Of a DNA stretch of 64,000 nucleotides, positions 26,382-34,553 are shown one piece after another. Below the pieces are notes generated by a model. That model had not been told where the DNA came from, did no database searches, and saw only the letters and a list, made by a program, of their open reading frames with translations. Position 1 is the first letter of the stretch. The number at the start of each line of letters is the position of its first letter. The stretch spans positions 62,001 to 126,000 of the forward strand of contig NZ_QICI01000036.1 in NCBI RefSeq assembly GCF_004119445.1, given 5' to 3'. The translations under genes and the position numbers were made by a program. Source of the stretch: Chryseobacterium sp. CH21 (lineage in GTDB: Bacteria; Bacteroidota; Bacteroidia; Flavobacteriales; Weeksellaceae).

Positions 26382-28349
26382 ATGAGAAAAATTCTATTTT
26401 GTTTGATGGTAATTTTGGTTTCATCAAATTTTTATTCACAAGTGAATATCTCTGCTACAGCAGGAACAGCTACAGGAACTTACACTACATTAAAGGGAGC
26501 ATTCGATGCTATTAATGCAGGAACACATCAGGGAGCCATTTCAATCAGTATCACAGCCAACACTACAGAAACAGCAACGGCAAGCCTAAATGCAAGCGGT
26601 GGAGCAACAAGTTATACTTCTGTTGTGATTAAACCGGCAGTAGGAGTTACAGCTACTATTTCAGGTGATATTGCCAGTGCGCCTTTAGTGAGAATACTAG
26701 GGAGTAACATTACTCTGGATGGAAGCAATGCTGCTTCAGGAACAACAAAAGACCTTACCCTTACCAACATTTCTGTTACAGCACCGCAGGTACTTACATT
26801 TATTGCAACTTCTGCAGCTGCAGCAAACACTAATATTATGGTTAAAAACCTGAATATTGTAAATGGTATCAATACTTCCTCAGCATTTGTAATGTATGAT
26901 GGAAATACCACTCCTACAGGAGGTTTCTTCAATAATGTTACTATTCAGAATAATTCTGTGAAGAAAGCTTATATGGGAATGTATTTATTTGCTGCCACGG
27001 GTGCTGGTAATGGAGCGAATACATTGGTGACGGGAAATGATTTATCGGCTTCAGGTGCAGATGCTATACGCCTTGGCGGGATCTATGTACAGGGTGCTGA
27101 TGGAGTGACAGTAAGCAATAATACAATTGGAAACTTTGAAACAGCCAATGCTGAGATCAAAAGAGGAGTCTGGCTGGCAACTTCAACGATTAACTGTTCT
27201 GTTATTTCCAATACTATTACCAATCTCGGATATGCAGGTACTTCTTCAGGAGGAGCATCGGGAATAACCGTTACCTCAGGGAATACAGGAGCATCACCAA
27301 CAGCTAATATTATTGTAAGAGCGAACACAATTTCCAATTTTACTTCCAGTGGTACAGGAGGTGTTTTTGCGGGGATTTATGCAGGAGCAGCAACATCCGG
27401 ATTAATTATAGATAATAATAAAATTAATGGCATAAAAAATACCAACACATTAGGATATGGAGCACAGGGAATTCATCTGGCATCAACAAGCCTTACCTCC
27501 AATACATTAGTTGCCAATAATATTGTGAGTGGTGTAGCGGGTTATGGATATGCTACAACCGGAGGAGTGAATGACAACGGAAATGGTCTTGTCATTGTTG
27601 CCGGAGGAGGATATAAAATATACTATAATACCGTGGTGATGGACGTAAGTCAGACTATTGCAGGAAGACCGGCTGCTTTAAATATCACCAATGGAGTAAC
27701 CGGTTTGGGGGGTATTGATGTAAGAAATAATCTTTTTGTCAATACACAGACCCAGGCAGGGGATAAATATGCTATTTATGCCGGAGCAGCCAGTACGGTT
27801 TTTTCAACTATTAATTTCAACAACTTTTATTCTTCAGGCACGAATCTGGGATATATCGGAGGTTTGGCGAAAGCTACACTTGCGGATATTCAGGCTGGAT
27901 TTGGAGGAAATGTAAACTCGCTGAATCTTCTGCCGGTATTTGTTTCAGCTACTGATTTCCATTTGTCTGCGACGGGAAATGCAGCTCTTGATAATAAAGG
28001 AACTCCGGTGGCTGAAGTGACATTGGATGCTGGTGGTACTATCAGAAATGTTTTAACACCGGATCTTGGAAGCTTTGAGTTTACAGCTGCTATACTAGCT
28101 GTTAATGAATCTGCGAAAAAGAATAGCATAAATGTTTATCCGAACCCGGTTGTAGACTATATTTATATCAATAATGACAGTAGAATCAAAGAGGTGGAAG
28201 TATACAATGCTTCTGGACAAAGAATTCTTAGCGAAACAATCAATGCTGAAAAAGGATCTGTAGATATGAGACGTGCACCTGCAGGAGTTTATATCTTAAA
28301 AGTAAATGCAGAAAAAGGATCACAGTCACTGAAAATTATTAAAAGATAA
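26382..28349 (+). CDS. Secreted right-handed beta-helix protein with T9SS type A sorting domain
   Basis: 655 residues. Signal peptide MRKILFCLMVILVSSNFYS. The body (about 25-560) is rich in Gly, Thr, Asn and Val with repeated N..I...NTI.N/NNTIGNF motifs, typical of a parallel beta-helix as in pectate-lyase-like surface proteins. The C-terminal domain (about 575-655) is a canonical type A sorting signal: NSINVYPNPVVDYIYI, VEVYNASGQRI, GVYILKVNAEKGSQSLKIIKR. It is thus exported by the type IX system and probably attached to the cell surface. Substrate not identifiable. Ends at a strong terminator. Confidence 0.88.
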   Translation: MRKILFCLMVILVSSNFYSQVNISATAGTATGTYTTLKGAFDAINAGTHQGAISISITANTTETATASLNASGGATSYTSVVIKPAVGVTATISGDIASAPLVRILGSNITLDGSNAASGTTKDLTLTNISVTAPQVLTFIATSAAAANTNIMVKNLNIVNGINTSSAFVMYDGNTTPTGGFFNNVTIQNNSVKKAYMGMYLFAATGAGNGANTLVTGNDLSASGADAIRLGGIYVQGADGVTVSNNTIGNFETANAEIKRGVWLATSTINCSVISNTITNLGYAGTSSGGASGITVTSGNTGASPTANIIVRANTISNFTSSGTGGVFAGIYAGAATSGLIIDNNKINGIKNTNTLGYGAQGIHLASTSLTSNTLVANNIVSGVAGYGYATTGGVNDNGNGLVIVAGGGYKIYYNTVVMDVSQTIAGRPAALNITNGVTGLGGIDVRNNLFVNTQTQAGDKYAIYAGAASTVFSTINFNNFYSSGTNLGYIGGLAKATLADIQAGFGGNVNSLNLLPVFVSATDFHLSATGNAALDNKGTPVAEVTLDAGGTIRNVLTPDLGSFEFTAAILAVNESAKKNSINVYPNPVVDYIYINNDSRIKEVEVYNASGQRILSETINAEKGSVDMRRAPAGVYILKVNAEKGSQSLKIIKR

Positions 28350-28371
28350 AATTAAACTGATAACCAATAAG

Positions 28372-28397
28372 AATCCCCAATATCACTATTGGGGATT
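28372..28397 (+). terminator. Terminator after the beta-helix gene
   Basis: AATCCCCAATA (28372-28382), loop TCAC, TATTGGGGATT (28387-28397), then TTT. A perfect 11-bp stem between convergent genes. Confidence 0.85.
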
Positions 28398-28422
28398 TTT
28401 ATGTAAATAATAACCGTTGATT

Positions 28423-31400
28423 TTAGAAACTTGCCTTCACCTGCATACTTCCGATATGAATCGTTCTGTCACCAGAATTTCTTCCTTCGTAATTAAGATT
28501 CAGCTGAATAAATGAGTTGATCGCCTGTTGGATGAATACACTCCATACCTGGTTTTTCCCTGGTTTCAGACCATCCAGCATCTGGTTTCCTACAATGCTG
28601 AAATTGTTTCCGGTGAAATTGTTGCTGATGAATGAGAAATTTCCACGGATTGATGTTTTTCTACGCTCCCATTGAATAGTTCCTGTAACATCAAACGCTT
28701 TAAGAAGTTCCTCACCATCCAGTCTTTGTTTCTGACGGAAAGCCGAAGACAATTCAGCCTGGATGGCATCTGTAAATTTATAAGTTGCCTTAGGCTTTGT
28801 TTCAAAATTATTAAGACGGTAATCTCTCGTTCCAAATAATTGTGAAGAGTTTTTGATATCATGAACAGAATTTTCCCAATCTACCCTGAACTCTTTATTG
28901 AACCAATATCCTACATTTAGGAAATGAGAGGTCTGCTCACGTTCTTCATTACTGAAATTGGCATTGATAAGGTTATCGTTGGTGATGAATCTGTAGTTTC
29001 CGTTCCAACCTGATTTGTCAGTGGGATTGAACTGTACAGAAGCCAGGATATTTTGATTTTTAAGGATCTGATCACTGTTCTTTTCAAAAGGATTCAAAAC
29101 AAGTACTTTATCTTTTTTATAGAATGAGTTTTGGGAATTCAATGAAATATTGAAATTCCAACGCTTTAAAAATCCATTCTCTGAGTTGAAAACAATGGCT
29201 GGATTGACAAATAAAGCCAACTGTAATTTATTTTTATTGGAAGGGATATATCTTACAGAATTCGTATACACACGAATATATTGCGCAAGATCGGAATATT
29301 CAGCAATTTCAAATTCATCCAGCTGCTGAACACCGTCTCCGTTATAATCCGTCCATTTGTACACACCCTGCCCATCAGTTACTTTAATGTATTGGAATTC
29401 TCTCTGTGCTTCCTGACCATTTCCAAGTTCATAAAAAGCCTGAAGACGCATTCCGTTTCTGAAAAGCTGTTGATTGTATAAGATATTTCCAACCACAAAG
29501 TCATTATTTCTGGTTACATCACCTTCAGCTCCGGAGTAGAAAAATTTTCTGTAATGGATTAAAGCATTTAAAGTAGTTCTTTCCGTTTTGATGATCTGGC
29601 TTTCTGCCATGAATCCCAAAATATTGTTCATGTTCTGAAGCCTGTTATCACGCACAGAGTCATTATCCCTCATGTATACTTTAGCCAATAACTTTGTTCT
29701 TGTACTGTCACCGATTTTCTTTTGCAAAAATATTTCTTTCCAGCTGAAACTTGTGACATCCATAAGCTGAGTGTCGTTGTATTTTTTCTCATTGTGCTCC
29801 ATGCTTCCACCAATTGCCCAGCTTCCTTTTTTACCCGTAAATTCAGTTGAAACTCCACCACGGATGAATTTAGTATCCTGAAGAGTAGCATTGGTGTTCA
29901 GAAAGGATAAATTCCCTTTCGTAAAGAATTTTCCTGTGATCCAGCCAAAATCCAAATCGTTTTTAAGCCCTTTGTAAGAATTTTGTTCATTCAGATAATT
30001 GACACGGTAATTTAAAGTAGATTTATTATTCCATTTATTGAGGAAACTGAAAATAAATCTGTTTTGAGTCTTCTTATTAAATTCCTGCGCAAGGTTGAAA
30101 TCTCTTGAGAATTCCACATCATTGATACGGTCAAGGATATGAAACTGTCTGTCTATATATTGATATTCGAAACTAGGCGTTCCTTTCCATGCGTTCTTTG
30201 TAAAACTTTTATTTCCGAAAATACGCCATGCATAGCCCATATTCTGATTAGAATCTTTGGATGAAAATAAATTGACATCATAATTGCTAAGGGAAATATC
30301 GGCTCCTATTTTTCCCTCATTCAATAGATATTCTGAGTTTAGAGAGTATACCTGAGATTTTTGTGGGGAAGGGAGTTTTCTTACCGCCCTGTAATCTCCG
30401 GCATTAGGCCCTACGTATTCGAAAACACGTCCGTTGTTAGTCGTCTGAGCTATTTTATAATCTCCCAGATTAGCTCCGAAATAAGTAAAAGAAACCTGAT
30501 ACAGTGTTAAGCTGGAATCTGTAGAGAATTCATAGAAGTTTCCGGCGGTGTTTAATTTGTATAAAATTTTATTGACATCATACTCCGTCACTACTCCTGA
30601 CGGCGCATACATCAGGTTAGGATCATTGCCTGCTTCTGCAAGAATTTGTTCATCCTCTTTGGAAAGATTTAAAGAAAGAGGTGCATTCTTGTTGTCATTT
30701 TCCATGAACCAGTTAAGCCCCACTTTGAATTTTTCTCTCTGGTGTTCAACCTTTCCGGTAAATAAATATCTTGAATAATTTCTATTGGCGTAGTTATAAG
30801 AAATCGTAATGAAATTCTGTTGGAAAATAGGACGGAAACTGGTAAAAGTAACTTCACCCGTATTATAATTGATGATATAATCCTGGTTTTCTCCTCGTTT
30901 CATCAAAATCCCATCAATGAAAACCTGCTCGGAACCGGAGATCAACGTGATAAACTGTTCACCATTCTTACCTGTCAGACGATAAGGTCCCTGGTTACCT
31001 TCAACACCCTGAAAACGGATTCTGTGAAATTCACTTCGTGCAACACCGGCAGAAATATCTACTAATGTTTTATTCTCCTTCCCAAATTCTGTCTGGAACT
31101 GAAGCCCCATACTCCTTCTCTGGTATTTGGCAAAATAATTTTTAGCTTCTACAAGATCAAGATGCCCGGCCCTGAGGATAGACTTTTCCTTGATGTTAAG
31201 CTGCATATAGATCTTGTCAAACTCCTCCAAAGTCTGGGTATAACCATCCGCCTGAATAGGAAGATTATGGTCTGAAATACTTGCTAAAATGGTAACATCT
31301 TTGGATAGTCGTCCTGAGATCTGCAGATCCATAGAACTTTGTACAGATTGCCCCTGGTTATTTCCAAAAGTAATCCCACGGATAATGGAACCCTTCGAAT

Positions 31401-31650
31401 TAAGCTCACCTAAAAATCTTTTTTTATCATTTTTTGCCAGTACAGCTTCATCAATAACAATTTTATTGTGTGTTCTTATGAAATCAAGGGTATCTTTTGC
31501 AAAGATATCCTGCTCAAGTCTGGCGGCAAGAATACTGTCTCTTTTTATGCTGTCTTCGGGGATGTTGGGATTTTTCCACGAGAATACCTGAGCATTTCCT
31601 GAAAATATGCCTAAGAAGAAAAAAATGATTACAAGAGTAAAATTCCGCAA
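28423..31650 (-). CDS. Large outer-membrane beta-barrel protein (1075 aa), function unknown
   Basis: Signal peptide MRNFTLVIIFFFLGIFSGNA, then 1,050 residues dominated by alternating aromatic/polar strands, typical of a big outer-membrane barrel. Two segments stand out: ITFGNNQGQSVQSSMDLQISGRL (about 95-118) near the start, and around residues 245-290 GSEQVFIDGILMKRG..YIINYNTGEVTFT....FITISYNYANR. This YIINYNTGEVTFT pattern resembles repeats found in surface/OM translocation proteins such as SprA of the type IX system, but the protein is far smaller than SprA and is not it. No plug domain. Monocistronic, convergent with the beta-helix gene. Conserved barrel of unknown role; transport or surface assembly is a guess. 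Confidence 0.8.
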   Translation of the reverse strand: MRNFTLVIIFFFLGIFSGNAQVFSWKNPNIPEDSIKRDSILAARLEQDIFAKDTLDFIRTHNKIVIDEAVLAKNDKKRFLGELNSKGSIIRGITFGNNQGQSVQSSMDLQISGRLSKDVTILASISDHNLPIQADGYTQTLEEFDKIYMQLNIKEKSILRAGHLDLVEAKNYFAKYQRRSMGLQFQTEFGKENKTLVDISAGVARSEFHRIRFQGVEGNQGPYRLTGKNGEQFITLISGSEQVFIDGILMKRGENQDYIINYNTGEVTFTSFRPIFQQNFITISYNYANRNYSRYLFTGKVEHQREKFKVGLNWFMENDNKNAPLSLNLSKEDEQILAEAGNDPNLMYAPSGVVTEYDVNKILYKLNTAGNFYEFSTDSSLTLYQVSFTYFGANLGDYKIAQTTNNGRVFEYVGPNAGDYRAVRKLPSPQKSQVYSLNSEYLLNEGKIGADISLSNYDVNLFSSKDSNQNMGYAWRIFGNKSFTKNAWKGTPSFEYQYIDRQFHILDRINDVEFSRDFNLAQEFNKKTQNRFIFSFLNKWNNKSTLNYRVNYLNEQNSYKGLKNDLDFGWITGKFFTKGNLSFLNTNATLQDTKFIRGGVSTEFTGKKGSWAIGGSMEHNEKKYNDTQLMDVTSFSWKEIFLQKKIGDSTRTKLLAKVYMRDNDSVRDNRLQNMNNILGFMAESQIIKTERTTLNALIHYRKFFYSGAEGDVTRNNDFVVGNILYNQQLFRNGMRLQAFYELGNGQEAQREFQYIKVTDGQGVYKWTDYNGDGVQQLDEFEIAEYSDLAQYIRVYTNSVRYIPSNKNKLQLALFVNPAIVFNSENGFLKRWNFNISLNSQNSFYKKDKVLVLNPFEKNSDQILKNQNILASVQFNPTDKSGWNGNYRFITNDNLINANFSNEEREQTSHFLNVGYWFNKEFRVDWENSVHDIKNSSQLFGTRDYRLNNFETKPKATYKFTDAIQAELSSAFRQKQRLDGEELLKAFDVTGTIQWERRKTSIRGNFSFISNNFTGNNFSIVGNQMLDGLKPGKNQVWSVFIQQAINSFIQLNLNYEGRNSGDRTIHIGSMQVKASF

Positions 31651-31801
31651 GTCCTCAAAAATAATTCGTAAAAATAGCTAAAAAATGTTAATACTAAGAG
31701 GTTTAGAATTATTAACAGAAATTTAATGCAAATATTGTGAAGTCATAAAAAATCATAGTAATTTAGCCCTCGAAATTATTAATAACAGAAAATCTTAAAT
31801 C

Positions 31802-32593
31802 ATGAAAAAACTTTATTCGTTCGTAGCGGTTGCTATGTTGGCGGCTACTGCCTTTGGACAAACAACTCTTTTGTCAGAAAACTTCGGAACTACCAATAAT
31901 ACATTACCTGCAGGCTGGATAAGTACAAATACTACCAATGGATGGAATGGAAGTACAGCTTCTGTATCTGGTACATATGCCGGAGCATCAGGGGGTGCAA
32001 ATGCTTTATTTGCTGGAAACGGTTCTAATGGAGCTACTCACACTTTAACTTATTCTTTATCAACAGTTGGGTATAGTAATATCAATATTATCTGGGGAGG
32101 AAGAGGAACTACTGCTTTTGCTCAGAATGTTAATTTTCAGTGGAGCACAGATGGCTCTACATGGAACGATGTAACTTACACTTATACCAAAAATGGTAAC
32201 AGTTGGGCTCTTGTAAACGGAGGAGTAGCTATTCAATTGCCGGTACAGGTAGAGAATGCAACAACGTTAAGCCTTAGATGGTCATCTGTTGCAAATAATT
32301 CTGGAAACTATAGAATTGATGATGTGAAAATAGTAGGAACTTCTGCAACATTAGGAACTTCAAACTTAAATATATCTAAAAACGTTTTCGTTAAAAATAC
32401 AGTTGTAAACAGTGATATTACTTTCGGAGCTAAATCTGATGTTAAAATCTTCAATATTGCTGGTCAGGTTGTCAAAACAGCAACTGTTTCTGAAAACCAA
32501 TCATTGAATGTTTCGGACCTTAAAGAAGGAACTTACATTGTAACCGGAACGGTAAATGGTAAAGCTGTTTCAGAGAAAGTTATTAAAAAGTAA
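31802..32593 (+). CDS. T9SS-exported secreted protein (paralogue 1)
   Basis: 263 residues. Signal peptide MKKLYSFVAVAMLAATAFGQ, a beta-sandwich-like domain (about 25-180, LLSENFGTTNNTLPAGW, NVNFQWSTDGSTWNDVTY, RWSSVANNSGNYRIDDVKI), then a 70-residue C-terminal sorting domain with FVKNTVVNSDITFG..SDVKIFNIAGQVVKTATV..GTYIVTGTVNGKAVSEKVIKK. This C-terminus lacks the usual YPNP start seen in the 26382 gene and is shared with the two following genes, so three neighbouring cargo proteins carry the same variant signal. The body resembles cleaved-adhesin/lectin-like modules. Function unknown. Ends at a terminator. Confidence 0.85.
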   Translation: MKKLYSFVAVAMLAATAFGQTTLLSENFGTTNNTLPAGWISTNTTNGWNGSTASVSGTYAGASGGANALFAGNGSNGATHTLTYSLSTVGYSNINIIWGGRGTTAFAQNVNFQWSTDGSTWNDVTYTYTKNGNSWALVNGGVAIQLPVQVENATTLSLRWSSVANNSGNYRIDDVKIVGTSATLGTSNLNISKNVFVKNTVVNSDITFGAKSDVKIFNIAGQVVKTATVSENQSLNVSDLKEGTYIVTGTVNGKAVSEKVIKK

Positions 32594-32623
32594 AATTGCT
32601 AATTAACTTATTGTTAAATATAT

Positions 32624-32654
32624 AACGCTGTTCAATTTGAATAGCGTTTTTTTT
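32624..32654 (+). terminator. Terminator after T9SS paralogue 1
   Basis: AACGCTGTTCA (32624-32634) pairs with TGAATAGCGTT (32638-32648), loop ATT, then T8. A strong intrinsic terminator. An open frame whose apparent start is inside this hairpin (32637) is therefore not a real gene start. Confidence 0.85.
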
Positions 32655-32685
32655 GTAGTTTTACGATGTATTAAAAAAATTATTT

Positions 32686-33521
32686 ATGAAAAGATCTTTA
32701 CTATTTTAGGATTGGTTTCGGCAACTGCATTAATGAATGCCCAAATCGTAATTAATGAAATTTATGGTGCTGGTGGAGGAAGTACAGCTTCCATTCTATA
32801 CAAATATGATTTTGTAGAATTAAAGAATATTGGATCAACAACAGTTACTTTAACAGGGGCTTATTTACAATATGCATCTGCAGCAGGAACTTTCAATGGA
32901 GGTAACAGTAATCATGCACTACCAAGTATTACTTTAGCTCCTGGACAGACTTATCTTCTTCAGGAAGGAAGTGTCGGTACTGCTGGTGGTGATCTTCCTA
33001 CTCCCGATGCTATTGGAACGATCAATTTATCAGGAAGTGCGGGTAAACTTGCTTTGACTTCTGATAATACAGCACCTACTGCTGCTACAAGTGCAAATGT
33101 CATTGACTTTTTAGGATATGGAACAACAGCGAGTTATTTTGAGGGAACGGGTCCTGCTCCTGCACCATCAAACACAACCTCAATTGCAAGGCTTGCGGGA
33201 GATACAAATAACAATTCTGTAGATTTCACTGGGGGAACGCCTACTCCTCAGAATTCAAGTAATGCAACTTTAGCAGTTGTTGATGTTAAGAACAAAAAAG
33301 CAGGAAGTTTTGTAAAAAACTCTTTCGTTAAAAATAACGAGATTGTTTTCGGATCTGATGTAAAAGACGTAAAAGTTTTCAATACGTTCGGACAGCTTGT
33401 AAAAGAAGCTTCTGTAAAACAAAACGGAACTGTAAGCGTTGCTGAACTGGTAAAAGGAAACTATATCGTAACAGGTACAGTAAATAACCAACCGGTTTCT
33501 CAAAAAGTTCTTAAAGACTAA
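32686..33521 (+). pseudogene. Lamin-tail-domain T9SS protein (paralogue 2), frameshifted at start
   Basis: ATG at 32686 followed by AAAA (32689-32692) reads out of frame; with one more A it gives MKKIFTILGLVSATALMNAQIVINEIYGAGGG, a typical signal peptide plus the start of a lamin-tail (LTD) domain, 278 residues in all. The downstream frame is intact to TAA at 33519-33521. The LTD region (about 20-170) and the C-terminal FVKNSFVKNNEIVFG..DVKVFNTFGQLVKE..GNYIVTGTVNNQPVSQKVLKD sorting domain match the third paralogue closely. The longer frame opening at 32637 would start inside the upstream terminator and lack a signal peptide. Probable sequencing error. Confidence 0.82.
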
Positions 33522-33541
33522 TCTCTTTACAATAAAAATAC

Positions 33542-33573
33542 AAACAGTCGCTTCATTGAAGCGGCTGTTTTTT
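33542..33573 (+). terminator. Terminator after T9SS paralogue 2
   Basis: AACAGTCGCTTCA (33543-33555) with TGAAGCGGCTGTT (33557-33569), one wobble pair, then TTTT. Separates the two LTD genes, so each has its own transcript. Confidence 0.8.
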
Positions 33574-33679
33574 GTGGGATTATTTGTTGATTTTTAAACC
33601 TTTGTATCATGTTTATTTCTTAATTTGGTGGTATTGTTTTTGATATTTTTATTTCAAATCCATTTCTAAAATTAGTACG

Positions 33680-34489
33680 ATGAAAAAAATCTTTACTCTT
33701 GCAGGGCTTTTATTAGTAACAGCCTTTTCGAATGCCCAAATTGTGATCAATGAAATTTATGGTGGTGATGTCAACTCAGGTGCTGTATTGAAAAATAATT
33801 ATATTGTGCTCAAAAATATCGGTACGAACCTGGTTTCTTTGACGGGAGCCAGTATACAATATGGACCTGCTATTGGTGCTTTTACTGAATATCATACACT
33901 ACCTGATTTGACTTTAGGACCGGAAGAAACCTACTTAATTCAGGAATCAGTAATTGAAGGGGGAACTGAAGATCTACCGACACCCAATTTCATTGCCACT
34001 ACAATAACGAATTTTGACGGCACACCCAACAAATTTTCCGGTTTGAGGATTTCCAGTGTTTCAGGAAAAATAGCTTTAGCTGGAAATATAGTACAGGTGA
34101 GTGGACCTTCTGCATCCAATGTGCTGGATTTTGTAGGGTATGGATCCAATGCAGATCAATTTAAAGGTGATGGACCGGCTCCTTCTCCCACTACAACCAC
34201 TGCTATCAAAAGAACATTAGTGAGTAATAATGATAATATGGCGGATTTTTCCCTTGAAGGAAGTGTAAGATCCGGCTTTGTGCAAAATCCTTTTATTAAG
34301 GATAGTAAAATTGTCTTCGGAACAGAGGTGAAAGACGTGAAAGTTTATGATACCTTCAGACAGGTTGTTAAAAAATCACCCACAAAATTAGCCTCAAGCC
34401 TTGATATTGCTGAGTTACCCAAAGGAACTTATATTGTAACAGGAACTATCAATAATATTCCGATTTCACAAAAAATTATAAAAGATTAG
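33680..34489 (+). CDS. Lamin-tail-domain T9SS-exported protein (paralogue 3)
   Basis: 269 residues. Signal peptide MKKIFTLAGLLLVTAFSNAQ, then an LTD-like fold (IVINEIYGGDVNSGAVLKNNYIVLKNIG....LDFVGYGSNADQFKGDGPAPSPT), and the variant C-terminal sorting domain (FIKDSKIVFGTEVKDVKVYDTFRQVVKK..GTYIVTGTINNIPISQKIIKD). Pairwise it is a clear tandem paralogue of 32686-33521. LTD domains in bacteria occur on many surface proteins; ligand unknown. Duplication of this gene pair is recent enough to be seen by eye. Confidence 0.88.
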   Translation: MKKIFTLAGLLLVTAFSNAQIVINEIYGGDVNSGAVLKNNYIVLKNIGTNLVSLTGASIQYGPAIGAFTEYHTLPDLTLGPEETYLIQESVIEGGTEDLPTPNFIATTITNFDGTPNKFSGLRISSVSGKIALAGNIVQVSGPSASNVLDFVGYGSNADQFKGDGPAPSPTTTTAIKRTLVSNNDNMADFSLEGSVRSGFVQNPFIKDSKIVFGTEVKDVKVYDTFRQVVKKSPTKLASSLDIAELPKGTYIVTGTINNIPISQKIIKD

Positions 34490-34500
34490 TTTTTAATAAA

Positions 34501-34530
34501 AAAGGACAGCTTATTGATCAGCTGTCCTTT
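34501..34530. terminator. Terminator between convergent genes
   Basis: AAAGGACAGCT (34501-34511) and AGCTGTCCTTT (34520-34530), perfect 11-bp stem with an 8-base loop, T-run after it and A-run before it, so usable in both directions. Confidence 0.85.
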
Positions 34531-34553
34531 TATTTTTTTGTTTTTGCAGAATC

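Noticed and set aside
32637..32685. Apparent N-terminal extension MNSVFFVVLRCIKK of the LTD protein
   Set aside because: Its start is a TTG inside the hairpin of the preceding terminator. One missing A at 32689-32692 explains why the true ATG at 32686 looks out of frame.
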